DNA of 59,412 nucleotides from JANNOG01 sp031398915 (GTDB lineage Bacteria; Actinomycetota; Actinomycetes; Actinomycetales; JBBAYJ01), in contig JANNOG010000134.1 of the NCBI GenBank assembly GCA_031398915.1, positions 1 to 59,412 on the forward strand, in the 5' to 3' direction. The stretch's first letter is position 1, and each line of letters starts with the position of its first letter. This document shows, piece after piece, positions 1 through 7,701 of the stretch. The notes below the pieces were generated by a model, which was not told where the DNA came from, did no database searches, and worked only from the letters and a program-made list of their open reading frames with translations. A program made the position numbers and the translations under genes.

Positions 1-79
1 CCGGACGCCCATGCCGCAGAAAGAAATCCACTGCCGCGGCCTTGTACTCCGGCGTATACGACCGCCTCGTCGATCCCAT
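1..79 (-). pseudogene. IS3-family transposase OrfA, N-terminal fragment cut by window edge
   Basis: The minus strand from an ATG at 79-77 encodes MGSTRRSYTPEYKAAAVDFF and then LRHGRP before the window ends. This is the characteristic start of IS3-type OrfA, the helix-turn-helix subunit that binds the inverted repeats. Only 26 codons are visible, so it is impossible to say whether the insertion sequence is intact or a remnant; no second frame (OrfB) can be checked. It marks a mobile-DNA junction at the left side of the defence-like island. The following bases to 357 contain no convincing gene and no inverted repeat that I could define with confidence. Confidence 0.75.
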
Positions 80-357
80 GATCCTCTACCCCATTCAGCT
101 GGGGCAACCCCGCCCGCGTCCACTACCTGGGGAACGGTCCACACGGAGGGGGAGCGCGTGCTGCACGAGGATGACGACACCGGATCCAGTGCGGCTCACG
201 CCACCTATCGTTCGCATCCTTGGTCGACAGAGGAGTCGTTGAAAAGTCATTCCGGGCGTTTCCGTCCGGCCTCTCCGTCGTGGTTCGCGCGCGCTGACTC
301 GTTGCCAGTGCTCGATCGGCCTGTGGCGATGAGCCTGGCAGGTAGGCGAAACGGTAG

Positions 358-1440
358 GTGAAGAAGGAAGCGCGACTACTAAAGGAGAAGTCGCTCAATT
401 CGCTGACATTGAGCATAGAGCACTTCAACCGGCCATGGGACATCGGGCGGACCGACGCCGTTCTCATGCTCATGGACCACTCGTTCGAGATGCTGCTGAA
501 AGCGGCGATCTTGCATCGCGGTGGCCGCATCCGGGATCCCGGCGAGAAGAACACGATAGGGTTTGATGCCTGTGTCCGCCGAGCTCTGTCGACACCTGTG
601 GTGCAGTTTTTGACCGAGGAGGACGCGCTTACCCTCCAGGCGATCAATGGCCTGCGTGATACTGCGCAGCATCACTTGGTGGACATCAGCGAAGGCCACC
701 TCTACTTGCAGGCACAGTCCGGCGTAACGCTCTACCGCGATCTGCTGCGCAAGGTCTTCGCAGAGGACCTACGCGACCTGCTGCCGGAGCGAGTGCTGCC
801 GATCGCCACGATCGCGCCGCTTGACCCGATCAGCCTATTCAGCGAGGAGGTGCGAGAGGTAGCACGCCTTTTGAGTCCCGGCAAGCGTCGCCGCGCAGAG
901 GCAACGGCACGACTCAGGGCGCTCTCGATCGTGGATGGTGCAATGCAGGGTGAGAAGCTCCAGCCGAGCGAGGCGGCGCTGCAGAAGCTCAGCACTCGGA
1001 TCACCAGTGGCACAACGGAGATCGATCAGCTCTTCCCCGGCATCGCCGCCGTAACCTTCACTACTGAGGGAACCGGGGCAGCGGTGAGCCTGCGGATCGT
1101 GAAGCGTGAAGGCATCCCCGTCACGCTGGTGCCTGAAGGCAGTGCCGACTCCAGTGTGGTTTCAGTGAAGCGGGTCTCCGAGCTGGACTACTACAACTTG
1201 CGCTTCGCGGATCTCGCCAGGAAGCTGGATATCACCACGAACCAGGCGACCGCGATCGTCAGCCTGCTTGGCGTGAAGGACAGCGAGGACTATGCCAAGA
1301 AGTTCTTCCACACCTGGTGCTATTCGCCCAAGGCGCTCGAGCGGATGCGCGGGGCGTTGAAGGAGAAGCCGGTGACGGAGTGGTGGGCACAATATCGCGC
1401 GATGTCCAAGTCCCGGCACCCCGGACTCAGCAAGGCTTGA
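358..1440 (+). CDS. DUF3644 domain protein (defence-island associated)
   Basis: A 360-residue protein starting with GTG. The N-terminal ~190 residues resemble DUF3644: a helical segment DHSFEMLLKAAILHRGG (about residues 40-56) and the later LRDTAQHHL motif (about 97-105) match the pattern of this family, which is often found beside restriction-modification and other defence genes. Its biochemical activity is not established. The remaining half is helical and unassigned. It ends two bases before the ATG of the HNH-like gene at 1443, so the two are probably co-transcribed and translationally coupled. I infer a role in the neighbouring defence-like island from context only. Confidence 0.7.
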   Translation: MKKEARLLKEKSLNSLTLSIEHFNRPWDIGRTDAVLMLMDHSFEMLLKAAILHRGGRIRDPGEKNTIGFDACVRRALSTPVVQFLTEEDALTLQAINGLRDTAQHHLVDISEGHLYLQAQSGVTLYRDLLRKVFAEDLRDLLPERVLPIATIAPLDPISLFSEEVREVARLLSPGKRRRAEATARLRALSIVDGAMQGEKLQPSEAALQKLSTRITSGTTEIDQLFPGIAAVTFTTEGTGAAVSLRIVKREGIPVTLVPEGSADSSVVSVKRVSELDYYNLRFADLARKLDITTNQATAIVSLLGVKDSEDYAKKFFHTWCYSPKALERMRGALKEKPVTEWWAQYRAMSKSRHPGLSKA

Positions 1441-1442
1441 CG

Positions 1443-2522
1443 ATGGCGACCTGCGCGTTTTGCGGCATGTTCGGCAGGATGACCGGCGAGCACGTCCTCG
1501 GTGACTGGCTCAGCAAAATCGGTCTCGACTTGCGTCCCGTGCCGCACGCGGCAGGCTGGTCCAACCGCATGGGCCGCGACCTGGGCACCAGCCCGCCGTA
1601 CCGCCGGACGGTCCGCGACGTCTGCGCCTCATGCAATACCGGCTGGATGAGCCGGTTGGAGGATATAGCGGGGCGGGTGTTGACGCCGTTGATCCTCGGG
1701 GAGCCGGGACGAGTAGATGTCACCGACCAGGCGGCGCTTGCTGCCTGGGTTCAGAAGACAACACTCGTCGCGATGCTCGTGTCGCCGGAACAGGACCGGG
1801 CCGAGGGGTACGGCCTCCCGCAGGCGGAATATACCGAGCTGTACGAGCGGCGTGGCCTTCTGGTACCGCTGCCCTTCACTCAGTTCTGGATCGGGCGGTA
1901 TGAGGGTGTCCGCAACTGGTCGGTGCGGTGTGCCCCGCTCGTGGTCACTGTGATGGGGCTGCCTTACCCGAATGTCCCGCACGCGTACTCGATGACGGTG
2001 ATCCTCGGGAAGCTGGTGGTTCACGGTGTGAGGTTCACTGTCCCTTCGCATCAGGTGCCCGTGACGACGCGCCAAGCGCTGCCGCAGTTCTGGCCACCGC
2101 TGGGGACTGTTAACTGGCCGGAGGGGGCCATAGTGGACGACGCGTCGTTCCACGGCTTCGTGGGTGGGAGAGCCCTCGTTGCCGGCGGCCCTTTCGTTGA
2201 TATCCGCCCCTGGAGGCCAGCAACCGAGCTGCGGGCCAGTCGCCTCGTTGGTGCGATGATAGAGCTGCCGACGATATGTGGTGCGCACGTGGTCTTCTAC
2301 CCCGCGGTCCTGGCGGCCGAGGCAGCTCTTGGGCGGCCCTACGCCTTCGTGACATCGTGCGAGTGCGATACGGTCTATCTCATCCAGACGGAGCCGGACG
2401 GAGCGCACTGCAAGATGGCGGATTCGGCGGAACGGGTTATGGCAGCTTATGCGGCGCTGATTGGAGAAGAAGTCGATATCGGAGGCGAGCATGGGATTTT
2501 CGTATGCAAGATGATTCATTAG
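1443..2522 (+). CDS. HNH-type zinc-binding putative endonuclease
   Basis: A 359-residue protein. The first 70 residues form an HNH/treble-clef-like pattern: C4-x2-C7, then GEH (His17) followed by VLGDWL, then C61-x2-C64-N65 followed by TGWM. This arrangement (CxxC, EH.hP-like, CxxCN) is typical of a family annotated as HNH endonucleases. The remaining ~290 residues are unassigned. The ATG at 1443 was chosen because it follows the DUF3644 stop by two bases and places CxxC at the usual extreme N-terminus; an in-frame upstream start would overlap DUF3644 extensively. It is most likely a nuclease partner of the DUF3644 protein, but cleavage activity is inferred. Confidence 0.65.
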   Translation: MATCAFCGMFGRMTGEHVLGDWLSKIGLDLRPVPHAAGWSNRMGRDLGTSPPYRRTVRDVCASCNTGWMSRLEDIAGRVLTPLILGEPGRVDVTDQAALAAWVQKTTLVAMLVSPEQDRAEGYGLPQAEYTELYERRGLLVPLPFTQFWIGRYEGVRNWSVRCAPLVVTVMGLPYPNVPHAYSMTVILGKLVVHGVRFTVPSHQVPVTTRQALPQFWPPLGTVNWPEGAIVDDASFHGFVGGRALVAGGPFVDIRPWRPATELRASRLVGAMIELPTICGAHVVFYPAVLAAEAALGRPYAFVTSCECDTVYLIQTEPDGAHCKMADSAERVMAAYAALIGEEVDIGGEHGIFVCKMIH

Positions 2523-2667
2523 TATTGGATCTTTTGATCTGACGGTCATTGCGCCCATCTGTGCCGACGCGGTTCCGGGTCCCGCTCGACGATGGCGTAT
2601 CTGACGCGCACGACGCCTCAACTGGAGAGGTTACCGAGGCGGATCGCCTCCGCTATCTGGTCGGCGT

Positions 2668-3456
2668 TCACGGCCGTTTTACTGTGGCCCGGTCTACCCA
2701 CCGTGCCAGGAGGCTGAACGCGCCCAATTGCTCAAGGGCCACCTGTTCCTCGCCATCGGGTGGAGGCAGGTTGTGCATGCCCACATTGCGTACACCCAAG
2801 TACAGCGCCTCGCCTAGGGCCCATGCGCCCTGGTGCAGGTTCTTCCAGGTGTCACTGGTGTCTCTGGGGGCTAGTCGAAGGCGGGGGGCGTCGGCCTTGG
2901 GGTCATCCAACGAGAACGCCATCTGGAACAGCTTGGCCTCCCCTGGCTGCACGACCCCGAGCTTGGCCTGCGTTTCCGCGTTGATGCGAAGAGCTGCCTG
3001 CAGTACGGCTTGATGTGGGAAGCCTCTGGCCCAGAAGACCGCACCTGTCTCCCAAGCCCAGGGATGAAGCGGGCCGGCGTTCATCTCGGGTGCGTCGCTG
3101 CCTAGGTTGGCGGCCAGCTCGTCGGCGCGCTCGAGCGCAGCCATCCCGCGGGCGGTCTGCTCCCGGAGCCCCGCCCACAGCTTGTCCGGCTTCGGACGAC
3201 CGTCCCGCCACCCGGCGAAGCCGGGGATGCGGTCCAGGATCTGTTCCACCACGTGAGCCTGAGCGCCCAGCTCTTCGCTTGACCCGCGGTTACTTACACT
3301 TCCAATGAAACCGGGCCCACTGGGCACGTACGTGACGGTCAGTTCAAGAAACCTCCGCAGTGCACCGACGGCCCACTCGCTACGCATCCTAGCCATGCCT
3401 CCAACATAAGGCAGCGACACTGACTTAGTCCTTGAGACATATTCCAAGCGGGCCAT
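2668..3456 (-). CDS. TIGR02391 / Hypoth_Ymh family protein
   Basis: A 262-residue protein with an AAGGAG ribosome-binding site a few bases upstream of its ATG. The C-terminal third carries the Ymh signature: GVRNVGMHN (about residues 221-229), an acidic spacer, then ALEQLGAFSLLARWVDRA. This family (TIGR02391, Pfam Hypoth_Ymh) has no proven activity, is small and helical, and frequently lies inside restriction-modification islands. The N-terminal ~130 residues are unassigned. It is transcribed toward the left, convergent with the DUF3644-HNH pair. The 145 bp between 2522 and 2668 show no gene. Confidence 0.7.
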   Translation of the reverse strand: MARLEYVSRTKSVSLPYVGGMARMRSEWAVGALRRFLELTVTYVPSGPGFIGSVSNRGSSEELGAQAHVVEQILDRIPGFAGWRDGRPKPDKLWAGLREQTARGMAALERADELAANLGSDAPEMNAGPLHPWAWETGAVFWARGFPHQAVLQAALRINAETQAKLGVVQPGEAKLFQMAFSLDDPKADAPRLRLAPRDTSDTWKNLHQGAWALGEALYLGVRNVGMHNLPPPDGEEQVALEQLGAFSLLARWVDRATVKRP

Positions 3457-3777
3457 TGCTCCTTAGCGGTGCCTGTCGTGAAGGCGGTTGGCCCGGCGAA
3501 CGGCCTGCTCATCATCGGAGACGACGCGCGGCAGGTCACGACGCCCTGCTGCCGTAGGGGCGGCGGCGTCGACGCGGCTGGGCACCCGAACCGGTACCCC
3601 AGCCAGACGCTCCGTCGACGCGCGGTCGGGCGCCGTAGCTTGGCCAAGGGGGCAGCGGCGCGTCATCAAGGACCTGGATGTGATGGGCGAAGTGTTCGAT
3701 CCAGCGTTGCCACGCGAACACCAGCGTCGATGTGGGACCATGGGCCGCGGCAAAGCCAATACCAGTTCAAGACCGCG
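3457..3777. other. Gene-free interval with a possible decayed coding remnant
   Basis: No complete gene is convincing here. On the minus strand one short open stretch reads STLVFAWQRWIEHFAHH followed by IQVLDDAPLP (about 3660-3745), which looks protein-like. It then runs into arginine/proline-rich translation typical of a wrong frame in high-GC DNA. It may be a remnant of a gene truncated when the methyltransferase module was inserted. The Shine-Dalgarno site of the Ymh gene lies at its left edge. Confidence 0.3.
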
Positions 3778-4758
3778 CTACACAGCAATCAAGTGCGGTA
3801 CCGCGGCGGAACCTGTGCTGGCTGCGCCGAGTGAGGCGGCGATGGCCTTGCCCAGAGCGCGGGCGACCGGGGGCGGGAAGGCATTGCCGATCTGCCTGTA
3901 GGCCGCGGTTTTGCGCCCAAAGAACTGCCAGTCGTCGGGGAAGCCTTGGACCCGCGCGGCCATGCGCAGGGTGAGGCCAGGGTCGAGATCGATCGGATCC
4001 CCCGCCCTCGGCGGGTCGTTCGCGAGGGTTTTGCCGTTGACGCCGAGCGCCGCCCAACTCGCCCGCGCGCGTGTGGGGCCGAGGTCGGGGCCACCGTGCT
4101 TTCGGGATCCACCCACGAGGGTGGGTCCTACACCGGACGCCCGTTCGCGCCACGCGAGGGCTCCTTCCCAGCCGTCAGCCGCCATGAGGTCCACGAGGGC
4201 TTCACCGACCGTGGGAGGCGTTCCCACAGGGGTTGGCCACGCCAAACCTTCGGAGTACTCCTTCTTCACGCCCATAAGCACGAAGCGCGGCCGGAGCTGC
4301 GGGACGCCGTGCTCCGACGCGTTGATGACCTGCCATTGCGTGACGTACCCGAGCTCGTGAAGGCGGGCCAGGACCCCGGCTCGGTAGTCGGCGAACCTGC
4401 TGGTGGCCAGCCCGCGCACGTTCTCCAGCAGGACCGCGCGGGGCTTCGCCTCCTTGATCAGGCGCAGAGCCTGCGGGAACAGGTCCCGCTCGTCGTCGGC
4501 GCCCTTCCTCTGGCCGGCGATGCTGAACGGTGGGCATGGCACCCCACCCGCAACCAGGTCGACGCCTTCGTACTCCCTCCCGTCGAGGTCCGCGACATCG
4601 CCCTCGATGACGTTCCAGCCCGGCCGGTTGAGGCGCAAAGTCGCGCACGCCGCGGGCTCGATTTCCACTACGGCCGCGTGATCGAAGCCAGCCTGCTCCA
4701 AGCCCAGGGCTTGTCCGCCCGCTCCGGCGCAGATCTCGAGCGCTGTGAGCCCGGTCAC
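3778..4758 (-). CDS. DNA (cytosine-5-)-methyltransferase
   Basis: A 326-residue C5-cytosine methyltransferase. Visible motifs: motif I EICAGAGGQALGLEQAGF (residues 8-25, SAM binding), motif IV GGVPCPPFS with catalytic Cys75, motif VI ENVRG (112-116), motif VIII QLRPRFVL (154-161) and motif X IGNAFPPPVARALG near the C-terminus. The target-recognition region between VIII and X is about 120 residues, so it should modify one specific sequence. The GTG start overlaps the TGA of the upstream ribbon-helix-helix gene (GTGA), implying coupled translation. The divergent Vsr gene and nearby HNH gene are classical companions of C5 methylation: Vsr repairs T:G mismatches from 5-methylcytosine deamination. 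Recognition sequence cannot be predicted here. Confidence 0.95.
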   Translation of the reverse strand: MTGLTALEICAGAGGQALGLEQAGFDHAAVVEIEPAACATLRLNRPGWNVIEGDVADLDGREYEGVDLVAGGVPCPPFSIAGQRKGADDERDLFPQALRLIKEAKPRAVLLENVRGLATSRFADYRAGVLARLHELGYVTQWQVINASEHGVPQLRPRFVLMGVKKEYSEGLAWPTPVGTPPTVGEALVDLMAADGWEGALAWRERASGVGPTLVGGSRKHGGPDLGPTRARASWAALGVNGKTLANDPPRAGDPIDLDPGLTLRMAARVQGFPDDWQFFGRKTAAYRQIGNAFPPPVARALGKAIAASLGAASTGSAAVPHLIAV

Positions 4759-4961
4759 GGTCGATTCACCGAGCCCAGCGCCGACTCGAGCAGCTCGGCT
4801 GCTGTCTCCGACATGCTCCGGTTGCGCTCGTCCGCCACCTGCCCGAGGCGTTCAGCAACGAGGCGCGGCAGCCGCACCATGACGGGGGTCCGCTCGCCGC
4901 GCCAGTCAGCTCGACGCTGCCTGGTCGGGCCTGGGCGTGAAGAGATGCCGGATGTGCTCAC
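4755..4961 (-). CDS. Small ribbon-helix-helix-like protein upstream of methyltransferase
   Basis: A 68-residue protein from a GTG at 4961. Residues 24-60 read as GERTPVMVRLPRLVAERLGQ followed by VADERNRSMSETAAELLESA, the strand-helix-helix pattern of small DNA-binding antitoxin/CopG-like proteins. Its TGA overlaps the GTG of the methyltransferase, so the two form a coupled pair. It may autoregulate methyltransferase expression, as small control proteins do in some restriction-modification systems. The open frame extends further upstream, but that part is arginine/proline-rich translation antisense to the Vsr gene and is unlikely to be real. Confidence 0.6.
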   Translation of the reverse strand: MSTSGISSRPGPTRQRRADWRGERTPVMVRLPRLVAERLGQVADERNRSMSETAAELLESALGSVNRP

Positions 4962-5033
4962 GGCCGCATCCTGTAACAAGATGGCGCTGTGCGGCGGGCT
5001 GACGCGCCGCACGGAGGCGACGGAGCATCGGGT

Positions 5034-5651
5034 ATGGGCTCGGCGAGCAAGAACCACGGTTCTCATCGGGTCGTGGTGTCCTACGCGAGCACCCCTGGCG
5101 TGCGCTCCCGCATGCGGCAACAGCGTTCGCGTGACACAGCGCCGGAGCTCGCTGTCCGCAGGCTGCTGCATGCAGCGGGGCTGCGGTACCGCGTGGACCG
5201 CCGCCCGCTGCCGGGGCTGCGCCGACGGGCCGACATCGTCTTTGGGCCTGCCCAGGTCGCCGTCTTCATTGACGGCTGCTTCTGGCATGGCTGCCCAACG
5301 CATGGCCGCCGTCCCGTGGCCAACGATTGGTACTGGCCGGAGAAGATCCGTCGAAACCGTGAGCGGGATGCCGACACGACGCAGCAGCTGGAAGCGGCCG
5401 GCTGGCTGGTTATCCGGGCCTGGGAGCACGAGTCGGCGCAAGCGGTCGCGGACCGCGTTGTCGCCGCGGTCGATTCGCGGCGGCCGTCAGCTCAGCGGTT
5501 CAGGGCTCGAGCCTCTCTCTCACGGCCTGGCGGGCCGCGGCCGGTAGTACGCGGTACGCCGCCCACAGTTGTTCCTCTAGCGGGCGCGGCCGGGACCCCT
5601 GCGCCACCCAGGAGCGAAGCCGCTCTCGCTGTGCGCTGTCAAGGGTGTTGA
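5034..5651 (+). CDS. vsr: Very-short-patch repair endonuclease (Vsr)
   Basis: A 205-residue protein from ATG 5034. The core matches Vsr: RSRDTAPELAVRRLLHAAGL, then the catalytic block ADIVFGPAQVAVFIDGCFWH (Asp67 and His85 in this numbering) followed by GCPTH (His90), and later W..KI..N..RD and GWLVIRAWEHE. Vsr nicks 5' of T in T:G mismatches created by deamination of 5-methylcytosine. It is divergent from the cytosine methyltransferase module. Typical Vsr proteins end near AVDSRR (about residue 145). Here the frame stays open for ~60 further low-complexity residues overlapping the 3' end of the convergent HNH gene by 152 bp, so the tail may be non-functional. Confidence 0.9.
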   Translation: MGSASKNHGSHRVVVSYASTPGVRSRMRQQRSRDTAPELAVRRLLHAAGLRYRVDRRPLPGLRRRADIVFGPAQVAVFIDGCFWHGCPTHGRRPVANDWYWPEKIRRNRERDADTTQQLEAAGWLVIRAWEHESAQAVADRVVAAVDSRRPSAQRFRARASLSRPGGPRPVVRGTPPTVVPLAGAAGTPAPPRSEAALAVRCQGC

Positions 5652-6183
5652 GGCCCTCGAGCAAGTCCTCGACCGCCATCGGCGCCCGCACCGATGCAGC
5701 GCGGCAACGGTCGCAGGCAGCCACCCACATTGCCGGGTCACCATCCGCTTCAACGCGGGTAGCACTCAGAATCGCTGTGCGAATCGGGTCATCCGGGTAG
5801 GCGCATCCGGCGGCGGCGCCGCAGAACACGCAGCAGAAGCCGTCGTCTGCCAGGACGGCCTTCCGCTGCTGATCGCTCAACCCACCTGGGGCCGGACGTG
5901 CGGTGTACCCCCGCTCCCAGACCGCGCCGCCCTCCTCGACGAGGCGCAGCTCGTCAGGGGTGAGAGAACGGTCCTCCCGGTACGTCGCGATCACCCAGCC
6001 CTCCGGCCGGAGGTCGCGCATGCGACGGTCGATCTGCTCCACGTTAGGGAAGGCCGCGCGCAGGTCAGACTTCGTAAACGTGCCACCTCGGCCCACCTCG
6101 GAGTGCAGCCAAAGAGCGACGCGGACCCGACTCCCCGCTGTCGACGTTCTCCAGTCAGGGACGCTCATGCCGGCCATACTCAC
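5500..6183 (-). CDS. HNH-like restriction-associated protein with degenerate motif
   Basis: A 227-residue protein. Residues 36-75 (from FTKSDLRAAFPNVEQIDRRM) look like a winged-helix segment. Residues 115-162 hold a zinc knuckle, GFCCVFCG (Cys118, Cys121) and ACDRCRAA (Cys157, Cys160). The stretch between the two CxxC pairs has no histidine, so the canonical HNH metal-binding His residues are absent, although the spacing fits an HNH treble clef. Similar proteins occur beside Vsr and C5 methyltransferases in actinomycetes and are annotated as HNH endonucleases. It is probably the restriction or recognition component of this locus, but catalysis by the HNH site is doubtful. It overlaps the vsr 3' tail convergently. 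Confidence 0.6.
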   Translation of the reverse strand: MSMAGMSVPDWRTSTAGSRVRVALWLHSEVGRGGTFTKSDLRAAFPNVEQIDRRMRDLRPEGWVIATYREDRSLTPDELRLVEEGGAVWERGYTARPAPGGLSDQQRKAVLADDGFCCVFCGAAAGCAYPDDPIRTAILSATRVEADGDPAMWVAACDRCRAASVRAPMAVEDLLEGLNTLDSAQRERLRSWVAQGSRPRPLEEQLWAAYRVLPAAARQAVRERLEP

Positions 6184-6274
6184 CTACTGACACAAGGCTG
6201 TCGATCGGCGCCTCGTGCGCGCAAGCGGGACCTTGTCAGCAGCGCGAGCGCCTGAAACAGCAGATGGAGGAACG

Positions 6275-7696
6275 ATGCCGACTCTCGAGCCGCCGAACGC
6301 CGCCGATGTCCGGCGCATCGTGGAGGAGCGGCTGGCCGCTCTGGACGGGTCGAACGGACTGCAGGAGACCGTGACCGTTGAGTGGCGGGCGCAGCAGCGA
6401 GCTCTCCCCGTGATCTCGATGCCCGTTGACCTGCTGACCTACAACCCCGCGACCCACCGAGTGCGGGCGCAGCGGTCCCTAGACCCGGCCCGCGACCAAG
6501 ACCTGACCGCTCAACCGTTCGGGACTAGCGCCCAAGCCTACCTGCATCACCTGCTCATGGGCGATCCGGCCGACCCGTCCAAGACGGACCCAACCTTTGA
6601 GGCCTTGAAGGACGATCTGGAGCAGCACGGCCAGAACGAGCCAGGAATAATCACTCGCGCTGGTGTCCTAATCAATGGAAACACCCGACGCGCCGCCATG
6701 AAATCTCTCGGCCAGGAACACATGCGTGTTGCCGTGCTGCCTCCGGACGCTGGGCACGGGGACCTGCAGTCCATCGAGCTGTCCCTACAGTTGCGTAGGG
6801 ACCACCGCCGCGACTACTCCTTCATGAACTTCCTGCTTGCGGTTGACGAGCGGGTCGCCGCGGGCCGCCCGCCCGGCGAAATCCAGGCTGACTTCAGAAT
6901 CAAGGCCACGACTTTCGAGCGCGCCCTCTGGATCCTGGCCTTCGTGCGCGAGGCGATAGACCGGAGCCGAGTCCAAGGCACATCCGGTCAAGACATTGCT
7001 ATGAGGCTGGTGGATTTCGAGACTCACCAAGGAAAGCTCGAAGAACTGTACCGCGCCTACAGTGCGCTGAAGCCTAAGTCGCCGGACGACGCTGAGGCCC
7101 TGCGGGAGCAGCGTCTCCTCGCGATAGTCCTCGGGAAGTCCAAGACCGACGTGCGCTTCATCGACGCTGACTTTACGGAGCGCTACATGAGAGGCGTCCT
7201 TCCTCCGCCGAGCGCCCAAGCCGCCACCGCCGTCCGGATCCCCGGTACCTCCCTTACCGCCGCCGCGCCGAGCCAGACGGTGCAGGCCTTGCGGGCTCTC
7301 ACCGACGAGGCCTTGAAGGCCCGTTCCGTGGAGCTTGCGCCCACTGGCGTGGCACCGCAGGTGCTGGCCACGGCAAGCGCCGCCCTGCAGAAGCTGGACG
7401 CAGCCCTCGACGGGGCACTTGATCAGGCTGGTAAGCAGAACCGCGTCATCAAGAAGCGGTACGCGGCTGTGGACCGCCTCTCCGACGCCAACGAGGACCT
7501 CGAACTCTCCTTGGCCGCGGTGGCTGATGCCAGGTCGACAGGGAACTTCAAGGCTGATGACCTCGACGAAGCGCTGCTGACCATGCGGGGGAACCTCGCG
7601 AAACTCGCCCAGCTGGTGAGCCGGGGTGAGAGCAGCACTGGCGACGGCGTGGCCTGGCTGCGCGCAGCGGCAAGCCTGCCCAACGCCAGCGGCTGA
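6275..7696 (+). CDS. ParB/Srx-like domain protein
   Basis: A 473-residue protein; ATG 6275 was chosen because a GGAGGA site precedes it. A ParB-N-type domain occupies about residues 45-190: a loose strand PVISMPVDLLTYNP, then LINGNTRRAAMKSLG (132-146), equivalent to the conserved GxxRRxA box of ParB/Srx nucleotide-binding domains. The rest is helical, with alanine-rich coiled-coil-like segments from about residue 360. ParB-like folds in defence loci can act as CTP- or ATP-dependent enzymes or DNA-binding nucleases. Five bases after its stop comes the GTG of the helicase gene, and then the DUF3883 gene, so the three make an obvious operon. Confidence 0.7.
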   Translation: MPTLEPPNAADVRRIVEERLAALDGSNGLQETVTVEWRAQQRALPVISMPVDLLTYNPATHRVRAQRSLDPARDQDLTAQPFGTSAQAYLHHLLMGDPADPSKTDPTFEALKDDLEQHGQNEPGIITRAGVLINGNTRRAAMKSLGQEHMRVAVLPPDAGHGDLQSIELSLQLRRDHRRDYSFMNFLLAVDERVAAGRPPGEIQADFRIKATTFERALWILAFVREAIDRSRVQGTSGQDIAMRLVDFETHQGKLEELYRAYSALKPKSPDDAEALREQRLLAIVLGKSKTDVRFIDADFTERYMRGVLPPPSAQAATAVRIPGTSLTAAAPSQTVQALRALTDEALKARSVELAPTGVAPQVLATASAALQKLDAALDGALDQAGKQNRVIKKRYAAVDRLSDANEDLELSLAAVADARSTGNFKADDLDEALLTMRGNLAKLAQLVSRGESSTGDGVAWLRAAASLPNASG

Positions 7697-7701
7697 GGCC
7701 C

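Noticed and set aside
4962..5441. Long open frame extending the RHH-like protein upstream on the minus strand
   Set aside because: The extra ~160 residues are Arg/Pro/Ala-rich and lie antisense to the well-supported Vsr coding sequence; the GTG at 4961 gives a protein of normal size.
3946..5547. 533-residue plus-strand open frame over the methyltransferase
   Set aside because: It is antisense to all conserved C5-methyltransferase motifs and has no recognisable domain.
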